A stretch of 64,000 nt of DNA from Lentzea fradiae (GCF_900100955.1 NZ_FNCC01000003.1:248001-312000), one strand, 5' to 3'; shown: positions 43,821 through 52,928, counted from the first letter of the stretch. The notes: generated from the sequence alone by a model not told the origin. Numbers and translations: made by a program.

Positions 43821-43830
43821 CACAACGTAA

Positions 43831-44400
43831 TCACCGCCTCAGCGGATCGGGGAATAGGTCCGCCGTCGAGCGAAGCGCCGCCACGGCCGCGTCGAGACAG
43901 GCGCCGAGGCGCTCCCCCGTCCGCATCCAGCGCTCCACGGCCTCCTGGAAGCAGACGGCGACGACGCGCGCCAGCAGCGTCGCCTCGTCCGCGCCGCGGT
44001 CCGCCAAAGCCCGCGCCAGCGCGTCGGTGAGCGCCGCCGTCTTGGTGCGCTCACGTTCGCGCAGCTCCGCGCTGGACGCGATCACGGCGAGCCGCGCCGG
44101 GTCGCGGTCGACGCGTTCCTCGAACAGCGCGCCGAGCTTGCGGACGGCATCCAGGGCGATGGCCGGGCCGCTCGTCCCGGACGACGTGCGCACCGCCTCG
44201 GCCAGGAAGTCCGGCAGCTGCTCCGAGCCGCCGAAGAGCACCTCGCGCTTGTCCGGGAAGTAACGGAAGTACGAGCGACGCGTGATGCCCGCCCGTTCCG
44301 CGATCTGCGTGATCGTCACGTTGTCGTACCCGTGCTCGACGAACAGCTCCACCGCCGCCCGCCGGAGACGACCCTCGGTTCCGGGATCCCACCTGGCCAC
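43831..44400 (-). CDS. TetR family regulator
   Basis: 189 aa. The HTH is at about residues 8-50 (VTITQIAERAGITRRSYFRY). The C-terminal domain is of ordinary length. It is divergent from an oxidoreductase gene (44490) across an 89-bp spacer that holds a perfect 19-bp inverted repeat, and it is upstream of the esterase on its own strand. The layout suggests it represses itself, the oxidoreductase and perhaps the esterase. Confidence 0.9.
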   Translation of the reverse strand: MARWDPGTEGRLRRAAVELFVEHGYDNVTITQIAERAGITRRSYFRYFPDKREVLFGGSEQLPDFLAEAVRTSSGTSGPAIALDAVRKLGALFEERVDRDPARLAVIASSAELRERERTKTAALTDALARALADRGADEATLLARVVAVCFQEAVERWMRTGERLGACLDAAVAALRSTADLFPDPLRR

Positions 44401-44420
44401 ACCTCAGCCTACCAAGCGAT

Positions 44421-44470
44421 GTCTCACTGTGTCGTCACTCGTGTTAGCGTCAGTGACGACACAGTGAGAC
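44421..44470. promoter_or_regulatory. Long perfect inverted repeat between divergent TetR and oxidoreductase genes
   Basis: GTCTCACTGTGTCGTCACT (44421-44439) and AGTGACGACACAGTGAGAC (44452-44470) are perfect 19-bp arms around 12 bases. The arms lie 20 bp from each start codon. Each arm could itself be one dimer site, so the region looks like two facing copies of the same operator that controls both promoters together. Confidence 0.75.
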
Positions 44471-44489
44471 GTCACGAGGAGCGACGACG

Positions 44490-45512
44490 ATGAGCATCTG
44501 GGTACTGGGAGCCACCGGACGCGTGGGCCGCGCGGTCACCGCCCGTCTGCGAGAGCACGAGACGGTCCCGGTAGGCAGGAACCTCCGCGACGGCACGGGC
44601 ATCGTCGCCGACGGCGCGGACCGCATCGCGGCGGCGATCAAGGCGCAACGGCCGAAGGTCGTCGTCAACACCATCGGCGACTACGCCGAGACGGCACCGG
44701 TCATCGCCCGAGCGTGCCTGGAGGCAGGCGCGCACTACGTCGACCAGGCCAACGACCTGGCGTCCGTACCCCGGCTGCTCGGGCTGCACGACGAGGCCGT
44801 CGCGGCGGGCGGCACGCTCGTCACCGGGGCCGGGTTCGGCGTGCTGGCCACGGAGGCCGTCGTGGCGAAGCTGTGCGAGGGACGGCCGACGCCCGCGAGA
44901 ATCCGAGTGGACGCGCTGGCATCCGTCGCCGTGGAGGAAGGTCTGCTCGGCACCGCACTGGCCGCGTCGCTCGTCGAGGGCCTCACCACGGGCGGGCGTC
45001 GCTACCGGAACGGAAAGCTGACCAAGTCACGGATCGGGGCGGGTGCGACCACGATCGTCCTGCCCGACGGCGACCGCGTCACGGCCGCTGAGGGACCGTC
45101 CGCGGAGCTGCTGGCCGCGCACAACGCCAGCGGCGCACCGGAGATCGTCGCCACCAACGCGATGCTGCCCGCCTCCCCGGCAGCCCGCGCCGCGCTGCCG
45201 GTGGTGAAACTGCTGCTGTCACCACAACCGGTCCGTCGCTTCGCCATCAAGAACATGGCGGCTATCAAAGGCAAGGACGCACCACGGCCACGGCGGCACT
45301 CCTGGGGCCACGCCATCGTCACGTGGCCTGACGGCACGACGCACGAGGGTTGGCTGAAAGCGGGCGACGGCATGGACTTCACCGCCGCCGTGTCCGCAGA
45401 GGTCGCGGCCAGGCTCGTCCGGGGCGAGGGCAAGCCCGGCGCGTACACGCCTGCGGCTGCCTTCGGCCCCGGACTCGCTCTCGCCGCGGGAGGCGAGTTC
45501 CTGCTCAGCTGA
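44490..45512 (+). CDS. Saccharopine-dehydrogenase-like NAD(P) oxidoreductase
   Basis: 340 aa. The Rossmann start is WVLGATGRVGRAVTARL, followed by VVVNTIGDYAET and HYVDQANDLAS, the pattern of the saccharopine dehydrogenase/trans-acting enoyl reductase superfamily. A C-terminal alpha-beta domain has GHAIVTWPDGTTHEGWL. The substrate is not known. It is controlled together with the TetR gene through the long palindrome upstream. Its last 8 bp overlap the convergent ceramidase gene. Confidence 0.8.
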   Translation: MSIWVLGATGRVGRAVTARLREHETVPVGRNLRDGTGIVADGADRIAAAIKAQRPKVVVNTIGDYAETAPVIARACLEAGAHYVDQANDLASVPRLLGLHDEAVAAGGTLVTGAGFGVLATEAVVAKLCEGRPTPARIRVDALASVAVEEGLLGTALAASLVEGLTTGGRRYRNGKLTKSRIGAGATTIVLPDGDRVTAAEGPSAELLAAHNASGAPEIVATNAMLPASPAARAALPVVKLLLSPQPVRRFAIKNMAAIKGKDAPRPRRHSWGHAIVTWPDGTTHEGWLKAGDGMDFTAAVSAEVAARLVRGEGKPGAYTPAAAFGPGLALAAGGEFLLS

Positions 45513-47505
45513 CGGTGAAGCCCGCCGTGGCACCGGTGAAGCCGCTGATCTTGCCGGTCCAGCCGGACTTCTCGTCACCGTGGTGCACGATCCGGTAGGT
45601 GCCCGCGGGCGTGTTCGCGGGGATCTGCCAGGTGATCGTGGCGTTGGAGTGGGAGATGCCGACGCGCTGCCACCGGTAGCGCGTGGCCCAGTCGCCGTCG
45701 TCGGCGACGCGGACCCACTGGCCGTTCACCTGCCGCTGCACCTCCAGGAAGGTGTGGTTGCGGTGCAGGTTGTTCTTCGGGTGACCGGTGACGAACACGG
45801 CCGTGACGGTCTCGCCGCGCGCGTAGGACGCCTTGGGCGCGATGAGGACGTCGCCGTACTTCTTGTCCAACGGCTTGTCGTCGAGGACCACGCCGGTCTG
45901 GAGGTTGATCTCGGTGAACGGCGGCTTGCCGGGGTTCGGGCCGGCGGGCAGCGTGGTGCCCGCCTTCATCGACGCGGCGAGCTTGCCGAACTCCTGCTGG
46001 TAGGCGGGCGTGGTGTTGCGGCCGAACAGCGTGGACCCGCCCTCGTACTGCTGCGAGTCGTACTCCTCCGGCGTGGTGACGTACTGGCTGTAGTCGTTGG
46101 CGTAGCCCTGGATCAGCACGTTGCGCACCGGCACACCGGCCTCGGCGGCGACGGCCTGGCGGATGCGCAGGCCCGCGGTGATCGTGACCTCACCCGGCAC
46201 GGCGACGAGGTGCAGCTGTCCGATGCGGACGATCTGCAGCGGCACGATGTTCGGCGTGGCACCGATCAGGCCGGTCGGGACGAGCGACGCCTTGGGGTAC
46301 TGGCAGTCCCGCAGCCACTGCGGGACCTCCATCTGCAGCGGCTCGAACAGCTTCTTCCACGGCGACTGCATGCCCTCGGAGAAGCCGGGGATCGCCGGGC
46401 CGTCCTCGACGCTGCCCGCGATCGTGGACGCGCCGACGACGCCCGAGCACGTGGTGCCCGGCCTGCCGTCGGTGGTGAAGCGGCCCTCGACCTGCACGGA
46501 CGACATGTCGACGAACCGCATCCGGTAGTCGACGCCGCCGGACACCGCGGTCTGCGCGCCACCGTAGATCTGCTGCGCCTTGCGGTTCTGGCGCTCGCCG
46601 ATGATCCGCGTGTTCTCCCACTCGTCCTCGGTGGGGCCGGAGCCGGGCCGCAGGTTCAGGTTCGGCGACATGTCACCGGCGTTGGTGTTCGGGAACGCCG
46701 CCACGAAACCCTTGGCGTCGTCGAGGTAGCGCACGCCCTTGTCGTCGTGCTCCCACTGGTAGGCCGCGTATCCCTTGTTGTCGGGGCTGATCAGCGTGTT
46801 GGCGTTGGTGACCGACGTGTTGTGGGTGGCGAACCAGCTGATCGCGCCGACCTCGGAGCCGGACTGCTTGAGCTTCAGCACGGTCATCTGCGGGTCGATG
46901 CCCGCGGGGAACGCGCCCTTGTCGGGGTTGCGGTCGAACGCGACGCGCGAGCGGTTGACCGAGGCGTTCGTCAGCTCGCCGACGCCGAGGCTGATCGACC
47001 CGGGCTTGAGGTCCTCGTGCGCCTCGACGACCGACTCCGTGATGCCGTCGACCACCGCGGCGAGCGCCTGCGGCTGCAGGCCGAGGATCGACAGGTTGTA
47101 GGCGAGGTTGTGCGACTGGCCGCCGGGCCCGCTGTGCGTGTGCGTGGCGGACAGCAGGAGGTTCTCGCGGGTGTAGGTGGTGCCGTACTTCGCCTGGAGC
47201 TTCGCGAGCACGCCCTCCTGGACCGCGCGGAAGATCATCGCGAGGTCGGCGTTGACGTAGGCGACGCGCTTGTTCGTGGCGCGGTCGACCACGACGTAGG
47301 CCCGCGACCGCAGCCGCTGGTGGATGCCCGACGTCTTCTGGTCGAACTTCGAGTAGCCCATCATGCCGTTCTCGGCGGCGGGGCCGGTGACGTCGGAGAT
47401 GCCCCTGCCCACCAGGTACGGCTCCGGCTCCGCCTGTGCGAGCGGGCCGCTGACCAGCACAGCACCGACGAGAGCGGCTATCAGCGTCACGACTTTGGTC
47501 CGCAT
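45505..47505 (-). CDS. Secreted neutral ceramidase
   Basis: About 666 aa from the ATG in the segment MRTKVVTLIAALVGAVLVSG, a signal peptide cleaved near AQA; eight more in-frame codons exist upstream. The neutral/alkaline ceramidase signature is clear: GRGISDVTGPAAENGMMGYS, zinc site ATHTHSGPGG, nucleophile region of the NTNAGDMSPNL type, and a C-terminal Ig-like domain (FVTGHPKNNLHRNHTFLEVQ) as in bacterial ceramidases. It hydrolyses the N-acyl bond of ceramide to sphingosine and fatty acid. As actinomycetes lack ceramide, the substrate is host or environmental sphingolipid from plants, fungi or animals. Confidence 0.92.
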   Translation of the reverse strand: MRTKVVTLIAALVGAVLVSGPLAQAEPEPYLVGRGISDVTGPAAENGMMGYSKFDQKTSGIHQRLRSRAYVVVDRATNKRVAYVNADLAMIFRAVQEGVLAKLQAKYGTTYTRENLLLSATHTHSGPGGQSHNLAYNLSILGLQPQALAAVVDGITESVVEAHEDLKPGSISLGVGELTNASVNRSRVAFDRNPDKGAFPAGIDPQMTVLKLKQSGSEVGAISWFATHNTSVTNANTLISPDNKGYAAYQWEHDDKGVRYLDDAKGFVAAFPNTNAGDMSPNLNLRPGSGPTEDEWENTRIIGERQNRKAQQIYGGAQTAVSGGVDYRMRFVDMSSVQVEGRFTTDGRPGTTCSGVVGASTIAGSVEDGPAIPGFSEGMQSPWKKLFEPLQMEVPQWLRDCQYPKASLVPTGLIGATPNIVPLQIVRIGQLHLVAVPGEVTITAGLRIRQAVAAEAGVPVRNVLIQGYANDYSQYVTTPEEYDSQQYEGGSTLFGRNTTPAYQQEFGKLAASMKAGTTLPAGPNPGKPPFTEINLQTGVVLDDKPLDKKYGDVLIAPKASYARGETVTAVFVTGHPKNNLHRNHTFLEVQRQVNGQWVRVADDGDWATRYRWQRVGISHSNATITWQIPANTPAGTYRIVHHGDEKSGWTGKISGFTGATAGFTVS

Positions 47506-47530
47506 GCCCACCCCGCTAAGTGAAATCAAT

Positions 47531-48391
47531 TCACGTTTCTGCCTGCACGGTAGGTGATCCAGACCACTTCGAGCAAGTGACGGCCAGTGCGTTCGCGGTG
47601 ACGACGAGCAGGATCCCGCCCCAGTGGTGCGGCTCCAGCGTCTCCCCCAGCACCACCAGACCGGCCAGCGCCGCCAGCACCGGGTGGACGCTCATCGCGA
47701 GACCGAACAGCCGCGCCGGCACCTTCCGCAACGCGACCAGGTCCACGGCGTACGGCACGACGCTGCACAGCACACCGGCGCCGATCGCGTACAGGATCGC
47801 CATCCCGGTGAGCTTCCCGTTCAGCACCAGCAGCACCGCGACCGGGACGTAGAGCGTCGCGGACAGCGCGGTCGCGACGGCGGGCGCCTGCAGGCCGGGC
47901 AGCCGGGCGCCGACCAGGCGGTTGAGCAGGATGTACGCGGCCCAGCAGGCCGCCGCGAGCAGGCCGAGGCCGACGCCGAGGTAGTCGCTGCTCGGCCCCG
48001 GCACCACCAGCACGTACACGCCGACCGCCGCGAGCAGCACGAACAGCAGGTCGCGGCGGGTGCGCGACCCGGCCAGCGCCACGCCCAGCGGCCCGAGCAC
48101 CTCCAGCGTCACGGCGAGACCGAGCCCGATCCGGTCGATCGCGAGGTAGAGGCTCAGGTTCATGGTGGCGAACACGCCCGCCAGCGCGATCGTCGGCCAC
48201 CACTGCGCCCACGTGAACCGCCGCAGGTCCGGGCGGGCCACCGGGAGCAGCACGGCCGCGGCGACGAACTGGCGCACCGCCACGACCCCGGCCGGGCCGA
48301 TGGCGGCGAACGCGTGGGCGCCCACTGCGGCGCCGAGCTGGTTGCTGGCCGCGCTCGCGGTGATCGTCGCGAACCCACCGATGCTCTTCAT
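47531..48391 (-). CDS. EamA/RhtA-type exporter
   Basis: 286 aa, ten hydrophobic segments in two EamA halves. The start is ATG 48391 (MKSIGGFATITASAASNQLG). Motifs include GPAGVVAVRQFVAAAVLLP, MNLSLYLAIDRIGLGLAVTL and ALRKVPARLFGLAMSVHPVLAALAG, resembling RhtA threonine/homoserine exporters. It likely exports an amino acid or related metabolite. It is divergent from a LysR gene (70-bp spacer), its probable regulator. Confidence 0.85.
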   Translation of the reverse strand: MKSIGGFATITASAASNQLGAAVGAHAFAAIGPAGVVAVRQFVAAAVLLPVARPDLRRFTWAQWWPTIALAGVFATMNLSLYLAIDRIGLGLAVTLEVLGPLGVALAGSRTRRDLLFVLLAAVGVYVLVVPGPSSDYLGVGLGLLAAACWAAYILLNRLVGARLPGLQAPAVATALSATLYVPVAVLLVLNGKLTGMAILYAIGAGVLCSVVPYAVDLVALRKVPARLFGLAMSVHPVLAALAGLVVLGETLEPHHWGGILLVVTANALAVTCSKWSGSPTVQAET

Positions 48392-48461
48392 GCGGTCCAG
48401 CCTGCGTCCGGCGGCATCGATACGGGAAATGCATGAGCCGTTCCGGCTATACGCTGGACGC

Positions 48462-49310
48462 ATGGATCTGCGGCACGTGCGGGCGTTCGTCGCGGTGGTC
48501 GACGAGGGCACGTTCACCGACGCCGCCCGCGAGCTCGGCCTCACCCAGGCGTCGGTGTCCCGGTCCGTGGCGGCGCTGGAGGCCGACCTGGGTGTGCGGC
48601 TGCTGCAACGGTCCACGCGGCACGTCGCGCTCACGTCCGTCGGCGCGAAGGTCCTCGACAGCGCGCGGCGGGTGCTGGACGAGGTCGCGCACCTGCGGCG
48701 GATCGCGGCGCGGTCGCTGACCGAGCTGCGCATCGGCTACGCCTGGGCCGCGCTCGGCAAGCACACCCGGCCCGTGCAGAGGAAGTGGGCCGCCGCCCAT
48801 CCCGGGCTGCCGCTGGTGTTCGTGCAGTCGAACTCGCTGACCGCGGGGCTCGCCGAAGGCACCGCGGACGTCGCCGTGGTCCGCAGGGCGCTCGACGACC
48901 CGCGGTTCGAGACGGCGCTCCTCGGCACCGAACGGCGCTACGGCGTCGTCGCGACGGACAACCCGTTGGCGCGCAAGCGTTCGCTCAAGCTCGCCGACCT
49001 CGCCCGGTACTCGCTCGCCGTGGACGACCGCACCGGCACGACCACCCTCGACCTGTGGCAGCCCGGCACCGCCCCCGCCGTCGTGCGCACCACCCAGGGC
49101 GTCGACGAGTGGCTCACCCTGATCGCCGCCGGGCAGGCCGTCGGCATGACGTCGGAGGCCACCGCGAGCCTCAACCCGCGGCCGGGAGTCGCCTACCGGG
49201 CCGTGACGGACGCGCCGCCGATCGCCGTGTGGCTCGCGTGGTGGAAGGACCAGCCGCCGCGGCACCTGACCGACCTCGTCACGCTCGCCTGCGACGCCTA
49301 CCGCACGTGA
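48462..49310 (+). CDS. LysR family regulator
   Basis: 282 aa from ATG 48462. The winged HTH (1-60) reads FVAVVDEGTFTDAARELGL, then SVSRSVAALEADLGVRL. The periplasmic-binding-like effector domain covers about 88-280. It is divergent from the EamA exporter, the usual arrangement for a LysR activator of an exporter gene. The spacer contains ATACGG and CTATACG elements and GCCG-TTC-CGGC (T-N11-A-like), but no decisive box. Confidence 0.9.
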   Translation: MDLRHVRAFVAVVDEGTFTDAARELGLTQASVSRSVAALEADLGVRLLQRSTRHVALTSVGAKVLDSARRVLDEVAHLRRIAARSLTELRIGYAWAALGKHTRPVQRKWAAAHPGLPLVFVQSNSLTAGLAEGTADVAVVRRALDDPRFETALLGTERRYGVVATDNPLARKRSLKLADLARYSLAVDDRTGTTTLDLWQPGTAPAVVRTTQGVDEWLTLIAAGQAVGMTSEATASLNPRPGVAYRAVTDAPPIAVWLAWWKDQPPRHLTDLVTLACDAYRT

Positions 49311-49398
49311 GCGTGTGGGAAATCGCCGCCACGACAACGGAATGAGTGGAAGTTTCTTCCCTCTCGCCGGTGAGGTAGCTCACTTAGGGTCACTTCCC

Positions 49399-51012
49399 AT
49401 GGACGGGCTGATGCAACCACGGCCGCTCACCATCGCGCACATCCTGGAGCGGGCCGAACGACTCCACGCGCACAAGGCGGTCGTCACGGCCGGCGGTGAG
49501 CGGGTCACCTACGCCGACGTGGCCCTGCGCACGCGGCGCCTCGCGACAGCGCTCGACGCGCTCGGCGTCCCGGCGGGTGCGCGCGTCGCCACGTTCGCGA
49601 GCAACACCCGGCGGCACCTGGAGCTGTACCTCGCGGTGCCGGTCTCCAAGCGGGTGCTGCACTCCATCAACATCCGGCTGCCCGCGGACCACCTGGAGTA
49701 CATCGTCAACCACGCCGAGGACGACGTGCTGTTCGTCGACCGGGCGTTGCTGCCACGGATCTGGCCGAGCGCCGACCGGATGCCCAAGGTCCGGCACTGG
49801 GTCGTGCTGCCCGACGACAGCGGTGAGGAGATCCCCGCCGACCCGCGCGTCCTGCACTACGACGAGCTGGTGGACGCGGCCGAGCCGTACGAGGGCTCGT
49901 TCGAGGAGACCTTCACCTACGAGGAGGAGAACCTCGCGTCGGGCCTGTGCTACACCTCCGGCACCACCGGGGCGCCCAAGGGCGTGCTCTACAGCCACCG
50001 CTCGACGATCCTGCACTGCCTGGGAACGCTCGCCGCGGGGTTCATCGGTCTGCGCGAGAGCGACGTCGTGATGCCGATCGTGCCGATGTTCCACGCCAAC
50101 GCGTGGGGCCTGCCCTACGGCGCGATGATGACCGGCGCGTCGATCGTGCTGCCCGGCCCGTCCTCGGAACCGGAGCACCTGCTGACGTTGATGGCGACCG
50201 AACGCGTCACCGTCGCGGGCGCCGTGCCGACCGTGTGGACGAGCCTGGTGCCCGGCCTGGAGTCACACGACCTGAGCGCCACCCGGTTCCTGCTCGGCGG
50301 CGGCTCGGCCATCGCCCCCGCGCTGTCGGAGACCTACCGCGAGGCGATCGGCATCCCGATCACCCACTCCTGGGGCATGACGGAGATCAGTCCGGTGGGG
50401 ACGATCGGCGGCACCCGCAGCCGGCACCGCGACCTCCCCGACCCCGAACGGGTCGCCGTGCGAGCCGCACAGGGCCAGCCGCTGCCGCTCGTCGACATCC
50501 GGGTGGCCGACGTCGAGACGGGCACCGTCCTGCCGCGTGACGGCCGGTCGGTCGGCGAGCTGCAGGTCGCGGGCCCGTGGGTGGCGGGCGGCTACTTCCT
50601 CGTCGAGGCGGGCGACAGCTTCACCGCCGACGGCTGGCTGCGCACCGGCGACCTCGCCACCATCGACGGCGAGGGCTACCTGCGGCTCGTGGACCGGATG
50701 AAGGACCTGATCAAGTCCGGCGGCGAGTGGATCTCCTCGGTCGAGCTGGAGGCCGCGATCGTCTCGCACCCCGACGTCGTCGAGGTGGCCGTGATCGGCA
50801 GGCCGGACCCGAAGTGGGAGGAACGGCCCGTCGCCTACGTCGTGCTCCGCGACGGCGCCACCGCCACGCAGGAGGAGCTGCTGCGGCACATCACGCCTCT
50901 GGTGGCCCGGTGGTGGCTGCCGGACGAGGTGGTGTTCGCCGAGTCGCTGCCGAAGACGGGCACCGGCAAACTCTCGAAGAGCACCCTGCGAGCCGCTCTA
51001 CGCACCGCCTGA
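49399..51012 (+). CDS. Fatty-acid/aromatic acyl-CoA ligase (AMP-forming)
   Basis: About 537 aa from ATG 49399; the frame is open upstream, but this start begins the usual MDGLMQPRPLTIAHILERA sequence. The A3 P-loop is YTSGTTGAPKGVLYSHR, A5 is SWGMTEISPVG, A7 TADGWLRTGDLATI, A8 RMKDLIKSGGEWISSVELE, and A10 includes PKTGTGKLSK with the catalytic lysine. It resembles FadD-type medium/long-chain acyl-CoA ligases. Substrate choice cannot be read from the sequence. Repeat copy 4 follows its stop codon. Confidence 0.9.
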   Translation: MDGLMQPRPLTIAHILERAERLHAHKAVVTAGGERVTYADVALRTRRLATALDALGVPAGARVATFASNTRRHLELYLAVPVSKRVLHSINIRLPADHLEYIVNHAEDDVLFVDRALLPRIWPSADRMPKVRHWVVLPDDSGEEIPADPRVLHYDELVDAAEPYEGSFEETFTYEEENLASGLCYTSGTTGAPKGVLYSHRSTILHCLGTLAAGFIGLRESDVVMPIVPMFHANAWGLPYGAMMTGASIVLPGPSSEPEHLLTLMATERVTVAGAVPTVWTSLVPGLESHDLSATRFLLGGGSAIAPALSETYREAIGIPITHSWGMTEISPVGTIGGTRSRHRDLPDPERVAVRAAQGQPLPLVDIRVADVETGTVLPRDGRSVGELQVAGPWVAGGYFLVEAGDSFTADGWLRTGDLATIDGEGYLRLVDRMKDLIKSGGEWISSVELEAAIVSHPDVVEVAVIGRPDPKWEERPVAYVVLRDGATATQEELLRHITPLVARWWLPDEVVFAESLPKTGTGKLSKSTLRAALRTA

Positions 51013-51015
51013 CCC

Positions 51016-51150
51016 CCACTTCGTGTCCCCTCCTCCGCGCACGCGGGGCCCCTTCGTACTGTCACGTAGTACGTAGGCGCCCCGCGTATCTTTCCGACCC
51101 GGCACGCGGGAGCCTTTCGTACTGTCACGTAGTACGTGGGGCCCCCGCGT
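51016..51150. repeat. Dispersed intergenic repeat, degenerate copy 4 with doubled hairpin
   Basis: The CTTCGTGTCCCC block and GC-rich arms of the other copies are recognisable, but here the hairpin is doubled. ACGCGGGGCCCCTTCGTACT, then GTCACGTAGTACGTAGGCGC-CCCGCGT forms one; CACGCGGGAGCCTTTCGTAC, then TGTCACGTAGTACGTGGGGC-CCCCGCGTG forms the other. The shared loop region is TTCGTACTGTCACGTAGTACGT. It lies between the convergent acyl-CoA ligase and GAF/PucR genes. Confidence 0.7.
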
Positions 51151-51231
51151 GAGGGTTGGCGCGTCACGTGAGGGTTGGCGCGTCACGTGGGGGGTCAGGA
51201 GTGGTGGGGTGGGGGTCAGGAGTGGCGGGGT
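51151..51231. repeat. Two short tandem duplications at the 3' side of repeat copy 4
   Basis: GAGGGTTGGCGCGTCACGT occurs twice back to back (51151-51169, 51170-51188). GGGGGTCAGGAGTGG followed by T/C and GGGGT, a 21-bp unit, then occurs twice (51190-51210, 51211-51231). The second unit runs into the last codons of the convergent PucR-type gene, whose stop is at 51216. Confidence 0.85.
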
Positions 51232-52928
51232 GGGGCGATTGCGGCTTGGAGCTTGTGGAGTTGCAGGCCGAGTTGCAGTTCCAGGTCGTTTTCGGCGCGC
51301 CAGTCGACGCCGAGCACCTCGCTCACCCGGTCCAGCCGCTTGAGCAGCGTGTTGACGTGCACGTGCAACACCCTGGCCGTCGCCGCCACGTTCGCGCGGT
51401 GGTCGTAGTAGGCGCTGAGCGTGCCGACGAGGTCGGTGCCGCGGCGCCGGTCGTACTCCACCAGCGGTCCCACGGAGGCGGTGAGGAACCGGTCGAGGTC
51501 GCCTGCCCGGTCGGCGTCGAACACCAAGGCGTACAACGCATACCGGCCCGTCGTGGCGCCGACGTCGGTGTGGCCTAGTGCCCGCACGACGGCGCCGCAG
51601 CGCCATGCCAGCGAGAACGCGCGGGCCCAGTCGTGGCCCACCGCCCGCTCCCCCACGGCGACGACCGGGCCGCCGAGTGCCCGGCGCAGCCGGCGGTGGA
51701 CGTCGGCGACGGTGTGCTCGTCGTCGGTGCTGGGCACGATCATCGTGGCGCGGCCCAGGTGTTCGCCGGCGAGGCCGGAGCAGGTCTTCGCCACGTCGTG
51801 CAGGTGCCGCACCAGGTCCGTCGCGGACGACGCCGGCGCGTCGGCGACGATCACCAGGTTCAGGCGGTCCGCGTCGATGTTGCGGGCACGGGTGCGGGCG
51901 CGCTGGGCCTGGCTGATGCCGGGGCCGCCGACCATCAGCTCCGTCAGCAGCTCCCCGCTCAGGCGTTCGCTGGCCTCGGCGACGGCCCGTTCCTTGAGGA
52001 TCAGCAAACCCAGGATGTGCGTGGCCCGTTCCAGGGTCCGCAGGTCCATCGCGTCGGAGACCGCGTTGTCCCCCACCGCTTCGCGGCTCCAGGCCAGTGC
52101 GCCGAGGTGGCTGTCACCCGCCTGGATCGGCGCCACGCTGCGGGCGGTCCCCGCGTCGTCGACCGTGGTCGTGACGCGTCCGGCGGCGTCGGCCCGGTCG
52201 AGCACCGTGACGGTGCCGCCGAGCTGGTCGGCCAGGAGCTGTGCCACGTCGTCCGGGGTTCCGCCGCGCAGCACGACGCCGGTCAGGGCCTCGTGGATCG
52301 CCTGCGCCCGTTCGACGACGGCCACGTGCTCCTCGATCTTGCGGTACGCGACCCGCAGCTCCCGCAACGCCTTCCGGCTCTCCTCGTAGAGCCGGGCGTT
52401 GTCGAGGGCCACGGCGGCGTGGTCGGCGAACGCGCTCAGCAGCGCGATCTCGCCGGGGCGGAACGACCGCTCCGACCTGTCCGCCGCGAACAGCGCGCCC
52501 ACCACCTCGTCGCGGATCACCAGCGGCACGCCGAGCAGCGCCACCAGGTCCTCGGTGCCGACCAGGCGGTCGAAGTTCGGGTCGTGCGCGATGAGCGTGG
52601 AGGCCGCGTAGTTGCGCACCCACTGCGGGCGCCGGGTGGCGATCACCTTGCCGCCCAGCCCGACGTTCGCGGGAATGGTGGCGCTCAGGAACGCCGCCGA
52701 GATCGTGCCCTCGGCCGCCTTCGCCGACAGCCTGCCGTCCGCGACCAGCGACAGGTACGTGAAGTCCGTGCCCATCAGGTCGTGGGCATGCCGGACGATC
52801 GACTGCAGCACGTCGTCCAGCGAGCCGAGCGCCGTGAGGGACTTGGCCGTCGCATACAACGAGGCCAGCTCGCGCTGGCGGCGCACGAGCGCGGACGAGT
52901 CCGGCTCATCGGTCGGGTCGGAGGTCAC
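51216..52928 (-). CDS. GAF-domain PucR-type transcriptional regulator
   Basis: About 570 aa from GTG 52928, preceded by GAGGAAG; the frame is open upstream, but the MHS promoter lies there. The N-terminal GAF domain (about 25-170) is LYATAKSLTALGSLDDVLQS, then GVPLVIRDEVVGALFAADRS. A coiled segment (ESRKALRELRVAYRKIEEHV) leads to a second sensor-like region and a GGDEF-like CdaR part. The C-terminal PucR HTH is YYDHRANVAATARVLHVHVN then TLLKRLDRV. PucR/CdaR proteins regulate catabolic genes by ligand binding. It is divergent from the MHS transporter-tannase pair and is their probable regulator. Confidence 0.88.
   Translation of the reverse strand: MTSDPTDEPDSSALVRRQRELASLYATAKSLTALGSLDDVLQSIVRHAHDLMGTDFTYLSLVADGRLSAKAAEGTISAAFLSATIPANVGLGGKVIATRRPQWVRNYAASTLIAHDPNFDRLVGTEDLVALLGVPLVIRDEVVGALFAADRSERSFRPGEIALLSAFADHAAVALDNARLYEESRKALRELRVAYRKIEEHVAVVERAQAIHEALTGVVLRGGTPDDVAQLLADQLGGTVTVLDRADAAGRVTTTVDDAGTARSVAPIQAGDSHLGALAWSREAVGDNAVSDAMDLRTLERATHILGLLILKERAVAEASERLSGELLTELMVGGPGISQAQRARTRARNIDADRLNLVIVADAPASSATDLVRHLHDVAKTCSGLAGEHLGRATMIVPSTDDEHTVADVHRRLRRALGGPVVAVGERAVGHDWARAFSLAWRCGAVVRALGHTDVGATTGRYALYALVFDADRAGDLDRFLTASVGPLVEYDRRRGTDLVGTLSAYYDHRANVAATARVLHVHVNTLLKRLDRVSEVLGVDWRAENDLELQLGLQLHKLQAAIAPPRHS

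Noticed and set aside
45580-47523. Long open frame (about 647 codons) antisense to the ceramidase gene
   Set aside because: Its translation is Val/Arg/Gly-rich without any domain; it is the usual GC-driven shadow of a real gene.
51151-51231. CRISPR-like array
   Set aside because: Units are directly adjacent without spacers and only two copies each.
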